A DNA stretch of 52,312 nt from Gemmatimonadales bacterium. Its GTDB lineage: Bacteria; Gemmatimonadota; Gemmatimonadetes; Gemmatimonadales; JACORV01. Below, piece after piece: positions 7,937 to 15,575 of this stretch. The notes under the pieces are model-generated. The model did no database searches, had not been told where the DNA came from, and saw only the letters and a list, made by a program, of their open reading frames with translations. The stretch lies in NCBI GenBank assembly GCA_030697825.1, contig JAUYOW010000272.1, positions 1-52,312 of the forward strand, written 5' to 3'. A program made the translations under genes and the position numbers. Position 1 is the stretch's first letter. Each line of letters opens with the position of its first letter.

Positions 7937-9988
7937 ATGCCACGCCGCGTCATCAGCGGCAACCCTTTGTGGCGGCGGATGTTACGGCTCAAGACGCTGT
8001 CCTGGGCGCCCTGGCGAGTGTGGGGCAGTAGCCCCGGTCTGGGGGGCCTGGCCGGTCAGGCCGAGTCAGCGGGCGCGGCTTTTGCCAGTTGGTTGATCGG
8101 CGTTTGGGAGGCGATGATCCCCTCGATGCAGGCTGCTTGGACAAGCTGGCGCGCGCTGTGGCGCGAAAACCCCCTGCGCAGTGCGCTAGGGAAACGGCTC
8201 CTCGCGTGGCTGCTCCTCCTCTCGCTCCTGCCCCTCATTCTCTCCAACGCCGTCGGCTACGTGGTGAGTGGCCGGATCATAGGGGGACTTGCCGAGCGCG
8301 ATCTCCGAGCCCTCACCACAGTGCAGGCGCACCATGTGCGCGACGTGCTGGAGCGGCTTTCGCTGGGACTCGAGTTGGCCGCCGGTGCCGACCGGCTGCT
8401 GGTCGCCAGCGCGGCGGCGCTGCGCGACTCGTCGGCGAGCCCGGTCGTTCTGAGCGGCGCGAGCGGACTTGCGGCGGAGGAATTGGACCGCCTGCGGGAG
8501 CAGCTCACGACCTTCAGCTCGCTCGCGCTGGTTCGACCCTCGGGCCGCGTCGTCGCTTCGTCGCCGCGGTTCGCGTCGGGGGTGCTGTGGCGCGATCCGG
8601 TGCTGGTGTCGCGCGCCGCCTCGCAGGAGCGGGCGTTCGCCGTAGGGCGGGGAGTCGAGCGACGGGAACCGTCGCTGGTCTTCGCCGTCGCCCTCCCCGC
8701 GCCGGACCCGGCGCCGCCCGCGGTGGTCATCGGGGTGATCGCCTTCGCCGACATCGGGTCGGCGCTGCAGATACCCGCCCGCCTGGCGGGCGTGGTCGAG
8801 GGTTTCGTGGTGGACGAGGCCGGACGGCCGGTCTTCGCGTCCGACCCGCGCGGGCCGATCGACTACGAACGTCCGCTCCCACAGTATCGCTCGCTCGCCG
8901 GAGGCGTGACGCGCTACCGTGACGGGGACGGGGACGAGGTGGTGGGCAGCCGCGACCGAGTTCCCGGGTATCCGCTGCAGTTCGTCAGTCAGGTGCCCGT
9001 CCGCGCGGCGCTGGGTGAACTGCGCTGGCTGCGTCAGCTCTCGGTGGTCGTCGAGGTGACGTTCGTGCTGGTTCTCGTCGCGGCGGCGTGGGTGGTCTCG
9101 GGCGGCATCGTGCGCCCGGTGTACCAACTCGTGGCGGCCGCCGAGCGCATCGGCCGGGGCGACCTCGGGGTGGCGGTGACCGTGACCCAAAGAGACGAGC
9201 TGGGCCAACTCGCGGAGCGCTTCAACGACATGGCGGCCCAGCTTCGGGAGTCGGCCATGCGGATTCGCGACCTGCACGCGGAACAGATGCGGCGCGCCGA
9301 GCAGTTGGCGACGGTGGGGGAGTTGGCGGCAGGCATCGCCCACGAGCTCAAGACGCCGCTGCTTGGCCTGAGCAGTGGGACGCAGCTCTTGAACCGGCAC
9401 CTCGATCCCGGGGACCGCGAGGGCCGACACCTCACCGGAGAGATGCTTCAGCGTATCCAGCGGATGGAGACGGCCATCCAGGACCTGCTGAACTATGCGC
9501 GGCCTTCGCCGGCGCGCCTGTCCCGGCTGGACCTGAACGCCATCGTCGAGCGCGCGCTTCGGTTGGTGGAGCCGCGGGCGGAGCACTCGGGGGTCCTGAT
9601 CCACCGGGACCTCGCCAGCGGTCTGCCGCACCTCCAGGTTGATCCGGAACAGATCGGGCAGGTGCTGGTCAATCTGGTGCTGAACGGCATAGAGGCGATG
9701 GTCGCCGGCGGCCACCTCGAGGTAGAGACGCGACGGACCGGCGCCGCGATCCAGGTCGTGGTGAACGACTCGGGCCCGGGGATCAGCCCGGCGGAGCGCG
9801 AGCGCGTGTTCCGGCCGTTCTACACTACCAAGCACACTGGCACGGGGCTCGGGCTCGCCATCGTCCGGCAGATTGTCGAGCGTCACGGCGGCGGCGTGTC
9901 GGTCGGCGAAGCGCCCGGGGGCGGGGCACAGTTCGTGGTGTCGCTGCCGACTGACGTGGGAGGCAATGCAGCCGGAGGTGCCGCATGA
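7937..9988 (+). CDS. Membrane sensor histidine kinase (NtrB/AtoS-like, HAMP domain)
   Basis: Sensor partner of the downstream sigma54 activator. The 683-residue protein has a long N-terminal stretch, a membrane helix at about 88-110, an extracytoplasmic sensor region of about 255 residues (dCache-like in size), a second helix at about 369-389 and a HAMP linker (IVRPVYQLVAAAERI). The H-box is GIAHELKTP with phospho-acceptor H469, followed by N-box VNLVLNGIEAM, G1 box NDSGPGIS and G2 box GTGLGLAI. The start is uncertain: the ATG at 7937 lacks a clear ribosome site, and internal ATGs near residues 60-64 would remove an odd non-membrane leader. Its stop overlaps the regulator start by 4 bp. The signal sensed is unknown; the flanking genes point to redox or extracellular acceptor state. 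Confidence 0.9.
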   Translation: MPRRVISGNPLWRRMLRLKTLSWAPWRVWGSSPGLGGLAGQAESAGAAFASWLIGVWEAMIPSMQAAWTSWRALWRENPLRSALGKRLLAWLLLLSLLPLILSNAVGYVVSGRIIGGLAERDLRALTTVQAHHVRDVLERLSLGLELAAGADRLLVASAAALRDSSASPVVLSGASGLAAEELDRLREQLTTFSSLALVRPSGRVVASSPRFASGVLWRDPVLVSRAASQERAFAVGRGVERREPSLVFAVALPAPDPAPPAVVIGVIAFADIGSALQIPARLAGVVEGFVVDEAGRPVFASDPRGPIDYERPLPQYRSLAGGVTRYRDGDGDEVVGSRDRVPGYPLQFVSQVPVRAALGELRWLRQLSVVVEVTFVLVLVAAAWVVSGGIVRPVYQLVAAAERIGRGDLGVAVTVTQRDELGQLAERFNDMAAQLRESAMRIRDLHAEQMRRAEQLATVGELAAGIAHELKTPLLGLSSGTQLLNRHLDPGDREGRHLTGEMLQRIQRMETAIQDLLNYARPSPARLSRLDLNAIVERALRLVEPRAEHSGVLIHRDLASGLPHLQVDPEQIGQVLVNLVLNGIEAMVAGGHLEVETRRTGAAIQVVVNDSGPGISPAERERVFRPFYTTKHTGTGLGLAIVRQIVERHGGGVSVGEAPGGGAQFVVSLPTDVGGNAAGGAA

Positions 9989-11370
9989 GAAGGCGACGCG
10001 AGCGAATCCTGGTCGTGGACGACGAGGAGCTGTTCCGGATCTGGCTCGGCGAGCAGCTGCGCGCGGCGGGCTTCGAGGTGTTCGTGGCGGGGTCGCGGCA
10101 GGACGCGGTGCGACTCGCGGCGCAGGAGGCGCCGGCGGTCGTGCTGCTGGACCTGAAGTTGCCCGATACACAGGGGCTGGCCGCCCTGGAACAGCTGCGG
10201 AAGGTCGATCAAGACATGACCGTCATAATCATGACGGCCTACGGCGAGGTGGAGACGGCGGTCGCGGCCGTGAAGGCGGGCGCCTACCAGTTCCTCCAGA
10301 AGCCGCTGTCGTTCGACCAGCTCTTGGTGACACTCGACAAGGCACTCGAGGCTGGGCAGCTGCGTCACCAGGTGGCCAGTCTGCGCGAGATGCACCAGTG
10401 GACCGCCCGGTCGGTCACGGTCATCGCCCGCTCGCCCGCGATGCGGGGGGTGATGCAGTGGGTCGAGAAAGTCGCCGCTGCCGACCCGGCCACGGTGCTG
10501 CTCCAGGGCGAGAGCGGCACGGGGAAGGATCTCATCGCGCGCGCGATCCACGAAAAGAGCCCGCGGCGCGACGAGGCGTTTGTCCAGGTGCCATGCACGG
10601 CGATCCCCGAGAACCTGATCGAGTCGGAGCTGTTCGGCCACGAGCGCGGCGCCTTTTCCGACGCGCGCGAGCGCAAGCGCGGGCTCCTCGAGCTCGCCGA
10701 CGGCGGCATCGTCCTGCTGGACGAGATCGGCGACGTCCCGCTGGGCGTCCAGGCGAAGCTGCTCAGCTTCATCGAGACGCGCACGTTCAGGCGCGTGGGC
10801 GGCCTGGCGGACCTCGAGGTCGACGTGCGGATCATCGCTGCCACCAACCGAGATCTGGCCGCCGCCGTGCGCGCGGAGGCGTTCCGGCCCGACCTCTTCT
10901 ACCGGATCAACGTGCTGCCCCAGACGCTCCCGACGCTCCGTGACCGACCCGACGACATCGAGCCCCTCGCCCTCCATTTCCTCGACAAGTTGAGCCGCGA
11001 ATTCCGTCGCTCCGCTCCGCGCATGACCCCCGAGGCCATCGCGTGCCTGCGGGAGTACGACTGGCCCGGCAACGCGCGTGAGTTGCGGAACGTGATCGAG
11101 CGCGTGCTCCTGTTGGAGGAAGGCCACGAGATCGTACCGGCGCAGCTGCCGGTCGAAGTGCAGCTCGGCGGCTCGTCGGCTGGTGTGGGCGTCGCCACGG
11201 GCGGCGTGATGGCCTTCCCGGCCGAGGGCGTGGACCTCGAGGAGCTGGAGCGGACGCTCATCGCGCAGGCGCTGCGCACCGCCGGCGGCAACAAGACCCG
11301 AGCCGCGCGCCTGCTGCGGCTGACCCGGGACACCTTACGCTACCGGCTGGAGAAGTACGGCATCGTGTAG
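9985..11370 (+). CDS. Sigma54-dependent response regulator (NtrC family) with GAFSDA loop
   Basis: Two-component activator of 461 residues. The receiver domain has the acidic pair D12/D13, phospho-acceptor D56 (LLDLKLPD) and K106. The AAA+ domain follows with Walker A GESGTGKD (175-182), sigma54-contact loop GAFSDA (222-227, against the usual GAFTGA), Walker B GIVLLDEIGD and the arginine-finger region. A Fis-type helix-turn-helix closes the protein (about 417-461, NKTRAARLLRLTRDTLRYRL). It overlaps the kinase gene by 4 bp. The palindrome just after its stop, repeated upstream of the second cytochrome/porin operon, is the obvious candidate binding site. The last 28 codons are duplicated at 15267. 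Confidence 0.95.
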   Translation: MRRRRERILVVDDEELFRIWLGEQLRAAGFEVFVAGSRQDAVRLAAQEAPAVVLLDLKLPDTQGLAALEQLRKVDQDMTVIIMTAYGEVETAVAAVKAGAYQFLQKPLSFDQLLVTLDKALEAGQLRHQVASLREMHQWTARSVTVIARSPAMRGVMQWVEKVAAADPATVLLQGESGTGKDLIARAIHEKSPRRDEAFVQVPCTAIPENLIESELFGHERGAFSDARERKRGLLELADGGIVLLDEIGDVPLGVQAKLLSFIETRTFRRVGGLADLEVDVRIIAATNRDLAAAVRAEAFRPDLFYRINVLPQTLPTLRDRPDDIEPLALHFLDKLSREFRRSAPRMTPEAIACLREYDWPGNARELRNVIERVLLLEEGHEIVPAQLPVEVQLGGSSAGVGVATGGVMAFPAEGVDLEELERTLIAQALRTAGGNKTRAARLLRLTRDTLRYRLEKYGIV

Positions 11371-11399
11371 CGCCGGGTGGGGCAAATGCCCCGGCGGCG
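11285..11399 (+). repeat. Source copy of a 115-bp direct repeat (regulator 3' end plus operator)
   Basis: Covers the last 28 codons of the sigma54 regulator, its stop and the palindrome. It is matched by 15267-15381 with only a handful of substitutions over roughly the first 105 bp, after which similarity fades. Confidence 0.85.
11379..11392. promoter_or_regulatory. Palindromic operator GGGGCA-AA-TGCCCC upstream of the mtrA-like operon
   Basis: A perfect 6-bp inverted repeat with a 2-bp centre, 8 bp after the regulator stop codon. Its first base lies 111 bp before the first base of the candidate sigma54 promoter, a normal distance for an NtrC-type enhancer site. The same motif with a TC centre is at 15361. 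Binding by the adjacent regulator is inferred. Confidence 0.7.
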
Positions 11400-11489
11400 C
11401 GGTATCTCACGCAGCTGGCGTGGAGCAACCCGCCGGTCCAGTGGCGCGCATTCCCAAGCCCTCCAACGTGTTGATACGCGGCGCCACCC

Positions 11490-11504
11490 TGGCCCGGGTA
11501 ATGC
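11490..11504 (+). promoter_or_regulatory. Candidate sigma54 (-24/-12) promoter for the mtrA-like operon
   Basis: TGGCCCGGGTAATGC places GG and GC at the invariant spacing and matches TGGCACG-N4-TTGC at most defining positions. It ends 61 bp before the ATG of the decaheme gene and follows a sigma54-type regulator gene. Confidence 0.6.
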
Positions 11505-11564
11505 GGTTAACACGCCGCAGTACGTCCGATCGCCCTTCGCCGCAGCTCAGGGGAGGAACAAGCT

Positions 11565-12512
11565 ATGAGCGGGCGCTCCCGGTGCCTGTCCCGCCTCCGC
11601 GCAGTTGGCTTCGTGACTGCCCCCTTGCTCCTGCTCATCTCAGCCGGACGCCTGAGCGGCCAGGCCCCGGGAGCGCCTCCGGAGACGCGGGTTCCCCCGC
11701 CGGGGTACGTGGGGCAGGAGGTCTGCCAGGGCTGCCACCAGGACGCGGCCACCGCCTGGGAGGCGACCACCATGGGGAGAGTCCTGGCGCGCCGCCCTCG
11801 CAATGAGCTCGAGGGCAGAGCGTGCGAGGCATGTCATGGCCCGGGCGGAGACCACGTGAGGGCGGCAGGGGATAGGACGAAGATCTTCCGGTTCGGGAAG
11901 AACTCTCCCGCGTCCGTGGCGGAGCAGAACGATCGGTGCCTGCAATGCCACGAATCGGGCGCCCGCCAGCACTGGAGCGGCAGCATGCACGAGAGCCGGA
12001 ATCTCGCCTGCGTGGACTGCCACACGGTGATGACGTCCGTCTCTCCGGAGCGGCAGCTGGCGCGCGAGACCGTGGCGGAGGTCTGCTCCCAGTGTCACCT
12101 CCAGCGACGCGCCCAGGGACAGCTTTCCTCGCATATGCCGGTCCGGGAAGGGAGGATGACCTGCACGGATTGCCACAACCCTCACGGGACGGCGACGCCC
12201 AGCCTCCTGGTCGAGAACTCGGTTAACGAACTTTGCTACAGGTGTCATGCCGAGCGGCGGGGACCATTCCTCTGGGAGCACCCTCCGGTGACGGAGAACT
12301 GCGCCACCTGCCACGATCCGCACGGATCGATGAACACATACCTGCTGAGAGTTCGCGAGCCGCGGCTCTGCCAGCGGTGTCACATCGAGGCGCGCCACCC
12401 CACGACTCCGCAGGGCGAAACGGCGCGGTTCGTGTTCGACCGGTCGTGCACCAACTGCCACTCTCAGATCCACGGATCGAATCATCCATCGGGGATGCGC
12501 TTCCACCGGTGA
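11565..12512 (+). CDS. Decaheme c-type cytochrome, MtrA/PioA/DmsE-like
   Basis: Periplasmic decaheme cytochrome that in known systems is plugged into an outer-membrane barrel to carry electrons across the outer membrane. It has 315 residues, a signal peptide (hydrophobic 13-28) and ten CxxCH sites starting at C54, 87, 125, 149, 174, 200, 224, 246, 269 and 295, evenly spread as in MtrA (about 333 residues). It has a strong GGGAGG ribosome site and is immediately followed by an MtrB/PioB-type barrel, the diagnostic pairing. No outer-surface MtrC/OmcA-type decaheme gene is present in the window, so the arrangement resembles PioAB or DmsEF more than the full Mtr set. Direction of electron flow cannot be read from sequence. 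Confidence 0.9.
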   Translation: MSGRSRCLSRLRAVGFVTAPLLLLISAGRLSGQAPGAPPETRVPPPGYVGQEVCQGCHQDAATAWEATTMGRVLARRPRNELEGRACEACHGPGGDHVRAAGDRTKIFRFGKNSPASVAEQNDRCLQCHESGARQHWSGSMHESRNLACVDCHTVMTSVSPERQLARETVAEVCSQCHLQRRAQGQLSSHMPVREGRMTCTDCHNPHGTATPSLLVENSVNELCYRCHAERRGPFLWEHPPVTENCATCHDPHGSMNTYLLRVREPRLCQRCHIEARHPTTPQGETARFVFDRSCTNCHSQIHGSNHPSGMRFHR

Positions 12513-12569
12513 TGCGGAGATGACGCGCGGAATCGAGACGGAGCAGCACTCTTTCGGGAGACGGCGAAT

Positions 12570-14804
12570 ATGGTGACCATGCGCGTGAGGTGGGTTCACG
12601 GTGCCTTGGTGGCCCAACTCGGTCTCGGGCTGTTCGTCGCGACGGCACGGGCGCAGGGGCCGACGGCAAGCGGCCAGATCGAGTTCGGAGTGCGAACCCT
12701 CTGGGACAAGTTGGCGCGGTCATCGTCGAAGTTCTCGGAGTACGAGGCGATCCCGCGGGGGCTGTTCATCAGCCAGGCGACCGCCGGTCTGAACTGGGGC
12801 GCGACCGGGTACTACGTGACGCTTCGCGCGCGGGACGCGCTGGAGGGGGACCAGCAGGTCCGCCTGCGTGGTGGCCGCCATGGACGGTGGGAGTTCGGGC
12901 TCGAGTTCGACCGGCTCCCGCACGCCTTTTCGAACACCGGACGCTCCATCTACACCCAGACCGCACCGGGTGTCTTCCGCCTCCCGGACGACGTGCAGGA
13001 GCGGCTCAGGACGATCTCCACGACCGACATCGATCCCACGTTGGCGGGCCGCCAGATCGACACGGTGCGGCTTGGGGCGCTCGTGAATGGCCTGGCACGA
13101 CCCGTGGCCCTCTCGTTACGACGCGAGCGTGCTGCGGCGACGTTCCGGTACAACCCCGTGCCAAAGTGGGACATGAAGCTTCGATACAGCGAGGAGAACC
13201 AAGTTGGGACCCGGCCCTTCGGGGCCACCTTCTCCTTCAACCCCTCCGAACAGCCTGAACCGATCAACTACCGGACCCGGCAGTTCCAGGCAAACCTGCA
13301 ATGGTCCGACAGGGCCTGGACCGTGCAGCTGGGATACGCGGGCTCGTTCTTCCACAATCGCGTTAGCGCCCTGGTCTGGGACAACCCGTTCCGGGAAGCG
13401 GACGTCGCCGGGAACCCGGCCGCGGGCCAGATCGACATGTACCCGTCGAACAGGACGCATCAGGGCACGCTGACGGCGGCCGTCAGCAGGCTGCCGTTCG
13501 GATCCCGCGTGACGGTCACCGCCGCCTACGGCGTCATGCTGCAGGACGACTCGCTGCTGCCCTTCACGATCAACACGGCGATTACGACCGCTCCTGCTCT
13601 GCCCGCCGCCACCGCGTCGGGAAAATTGAGGACGCTGCTCCTGAGTACCACCGCGGTGAGCCGACCGGTCCGCGACCTGACGCTGACGTTCCGCTATCGC
13701 AGCTACGAACGCGACAACCAGACGCCGAGCCTCGTGTTCTCCGACTATGTGCGGACGGATCAGACTTTGGATACGACCAACCGGCGCAACCTCCCGGTCG
13801 GGTACACCCGGCAGAACGCGGGCGTGGAAGCCTCATGGCGGGTGCTTTCGCCGGTCTCCCTGAAGGCGGGATACGACTGGGAGGGTTGGGACAGGGTGCA
13901 TCGCGAGACACCCTCCACCAGCGAGCGCACCCTTGGCGGGGCGGTGAATGTGGACGGTGGCCGCGGGCTCTTCGTCCGGGCCTCGTTCCGTCGCTCCACT
14001 CGGACGGCACACGACTACGAGGCTGAGAGAGTGGCGGAGGAAGCCTTCCCCGCCGGAGAGCCGGGGCTTGGCCAGCTCGATGTGCTGCGCAAGTTCGATC
14101 AGGCCAGCCGGGAGCGAAGCCGGGCGGAACTCGTCGCCCGAGTCAGTCCGCTGGACAACCTCGACCTGTCGGCGAGCTACTCGCTGACCGACGACGACTA
14201 CAACGAGAGCGCGTACGGGATGCTCACGAGCCGGGGCGCGGGCCCGTCGCTCCAGGCGACGTACAGTCCCACCCCGCGCTTAACTTTGTTCGCCGAGTAC
14301 GCCCACGAGCAGAATACCATCAGCATGCGGTCGAGGCAGCGCACGCCCGCGACGGCCACGGCCCCGGTCAACGACAAGCCGGACAACGACTGGGTGAGCG
14401 ACGTGCGGGACCGCGCCAACATCTACTCCATGGGGCTCTCCGGCGAGCTGCTCCCTGCGCGGCTGCGCGCCGATCTGAGCTACAGTGTCTCCGACGGGAA
14501 CGGTCTGACACGGACCCGGACGCCGGGGACCCCGGACCTCGTCACCACCGCTAGGGACTATCCCCAGACTACCAGCAACCTCAGGACCGCCCGCGCCACG
14601 TTCACGTACGCCCTCGCTCGGCAGGTCGATCTGCGGTTCGCGTGGCGCTACTACCGGTACGACGAGGTTGACTACGCGCTGGACCCCATGTTGCCGTTCA
14701 TGGGCTTCTACGACGGCTCCTCGGCAGCGACCGTGTGGCTGGGAGCCACCCGACCGGGCCATCGGGCGCACGTAGCGGCGCTGAGCATGGCCTACAGGCT
14801 CTGA
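12570..14804 (+). CDS. MtrB/PioB-family outer-membrane beta-barrel associated with the decaheme cytochrome
   Basis: Barrel that sheathes the decaheme cytochrome in porin-cytochrome conduits. It has 744 residues, a signal peptide ending ATARAQG, then many alternating amphipathic strands (for example WEFGLEFDRLPHAFSNTGRS, typical of the MtrB family near the N-terminus). It closes with strands ending VAALSMAYRL, an aromatic-hydrophobic last strand suited to BAM insertion. Length is close to Shewanella MtrB (about 700). I do not see the N-terminal CxxC pair of Shewanella MtrB. It starts at ATG 12570 or at the ATG three codons later; a GGGAGA lies upstream. It is in one operon with the decaheme gene and a monoheme cytochrome. 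Confidence 0.88.
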   Translation: MVTMRVRWVHGALVAQLGLGLFVATARAQGPTASGQIEFGVRTLWDKLARSSSKFSEYEAIPRGLFISQATAGLNWGATGYYVTLRARDALEGDQQVRLRGGRHGRWEFGLEFDRLPHAFSNTGRSIYTQTAPGVFRLPDDVQERLRTISTTDIDPTLAGRQIDTVRLGALVNGLARPVALSLRRERAAATFRYNPVPKWDMKLRYSEENQVGTRPFGATFSFNPSEQPEPINYRTRQFQANLQWSDRAWTVQLGYAGSFFHNRVSALVWDNPFREADVAGNPAAGQIDMYPSNRTHQGTLTAAVSRLPFGSRVTVTAAYGVMLQDDSLLPFTINTAITTAPALPAATASGKLRTLLLSTTAVSRPVRDLTLTFRYRSYERDNQTPSLVFSDYVRTDQTLDTTNRRNLPVGYTRQNAGVEASWRVLSPVSLKAGYDWEGWDRVHRETPSTSERTLGGAVNVDGGRGLFVRASFRRSTRTAHDYEAERVAEEAFPAGEPGLGQLDVLRKFDQASRERSRAELVARVSPLDNLDLSASYSLTDDDYNESAYGMLTSRGAGPSLQATYSPTPRLTLFAEYAHEQNTISMRSRQRTPATATAPVNDKPDNDWVSDVRDRANIYSMGLSGELLPARLRADLSYSVSDGNGLTRTRTPGTPDLVTTARDYPQTTSNLRTARATFTYALARQVDLRFAWRYYRYDEVDYALDPMLPFMGFYDGSSAATVWLGATRPGHRAHVAALSMAYRL

Positions 14805-14821
14805 GCGTGCAGGGAGGTCCG

Positions 14822-15151
14822 GTGCGTGGATTGACGTTGTGCTCGCTGGTTGCGCTCGCCGCATTGCTCGGAGCGCACCGGGGACAGACGCCCGCCACGG
14901 GGCGGGATGTCTATCGCACACGCTGCGCGATGTGCCACGGCCCGGAGGGCCGCGGCGACGGACCGGCCGGTGCTGCGCTGACCCCTCGAGCGACGAACCT
15001 GACTGTCGGCGCGGACCTGACGGCGGTTTCGGATTCGGTGGTGAGGGCGATCGTCACGAGCGGGCGGCGCGGCATGCCGGCGTTCGGCCGGATGCTGACG
15101 CGCGCACAAACCGATTCCGTCGTGGCGTACTTGCGGACGCTGCGGCACTGA
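14822..15151 (+). CDS. Small monoheme cytochrome c
   Basis: Periplasmic electron carrier of 109 residues: signal peptide RGLTLCSLVALAALLGAHRG, one CxxCH (CAMCH, in CAMCHGPEGRGDGPAG) and a distal Met in GMPAFGRML, a class I cytochrome c layout. The GTG at 14822 is preferred over the upstream in-frame ATG because AGGGAGG stands 5 bp before it and the signal peptide then begins correctly; the longer form would run inside the barrel gene. It is the third gene of the porin-cytochrome operon. It is clearly paralogous to the C-terminal half of the diheme protein at 16611, the equivalent carrier in the second operon. Confidence 0.88.
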   Translation: MRGLTLCSLVALAALLGAHRGQTPATGRDVYRTRCAMCHGPEGRGDGPAGAALTPRATNLTVGADLTAVSDSVVRAIVTSGRRGMPAFGRMLTRAQTDSVVAYLRTLRH

Positions 15152-15167
15152 CCAGGCGGTGGCGGGG

Positions 15168-15305
15168 GTGCCGCGGCGAAGAATCCCCTTCCGGCTCCTT
15201 GTTTGGCTCGCCGCCGGGTGCGCGGCAAGCCTGCTCCCCGGGGGCTGCGGTGCGGACGCGCGACAAGCGGCAACAAGACCCGAGCCGCGCGCCTGCTGCG
15301 GCTGA
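15168..15305 (+). pseudogene. Truncated lipoprotein gene fused to the duplicated regulator tail
   Basis: A GTG with a GGCGGGG upstream starts a 45-codon frame, MPRRRIPFRLLVWLAAGCAA then SLLPGGCGAD. This is a convincing bacterial lipoprotein signal with LPGGC as lipobox. From codon 34 the DNA becomes the duplicated 3' end of the response regulator in another frame and a stop follows quickly. I read it as the surviving 5' end of a lipoprotein gene cut by a deletion or recombination. No function can be assigned; it could also be an accidental frame. Confidence 0.4.
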
Positions 15306-15381
15306 CCCGGGATACCTTGCGCTACCGGCTGGAGAAGTACGGCATCGGATAGCGGCCGGTGGGGCATCTGCCCCGGTCCGC
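15267..15381 (+). repeat. Duplicated 3' end of the sigma54 regulator gene plus operator (pseudogene fragment)
   Basis: Near-identical to 11285-11399. Read in the original frame it encodes GNKTRAARLLRLTRDTLRYR and ends LEKYGIG then a stop, the DNA-recognition part of the Fis-type helix-turn-helix. The two internal coding differences (GAC to GAT, TTA to TTG) are synonymous; the last codon differs (Val to Gly). There is no start codon, receiver or AAA+ part. It looks like the remnant of a second, once complete regulator gene that stood in front of the porin operon. Confidence 0.8.
15361..15374. promoter_or_regulatory. Palindromic operator GGGGCA-TC-TGCCCC upstream of the porin operon
   Basis: Same perfect arms as the site at 11379, immediately after the regulator-tail remnant. 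Its start lies 122 bp upstream of the start of the candidate sigma54 element at 15483, one helical turn more than the 111 bp seen in the first operon. Confidence 0.7.
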
Positions 15382-15482
15382 CAGCGGCATCTCACCCGGC
15401 CCGGCGGTGCGCCGGATGGCACCACGTTCCGCAACTTCATACCCAGTAACGAGTACGAGGCGCAACGCACCCGCGGCCCGTT

Positions 15483-15497
15483 TGGTGCTAGGGAAGC
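15483..15497 (+). promoter_or_regulatory. Candidate sigma54 promoter for the porin/cytochrome operon
   Basis: TGGTGCTAGGGAAGC, followed by A, keeps GG and GC at the required spacing but matches the rest of the consensus less well than the site at 11490. It ends 78 bp before the porin ATG. A second look-alike beginning at 15418 (TGGCACC) has GC one base too far away. Confidence 0.4.
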
Positions 15498-15575
15498 ACT
15501 CGGTGTCACCTGCGGGATCACGCGGATGCACTCGCCACTCCCGCGCCGTTGGGCATACAGCCTTAAGGAGGGGGC

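Noticed and set aside
15418-15433. TGGCACCACGTTCCGC as the sigma54 promoter of the porin operon
   Set aside because: GG-to-GC spacing is 11 instead of 10; sigma54 tolerates this poorly, so the element at 15483 was preferred.
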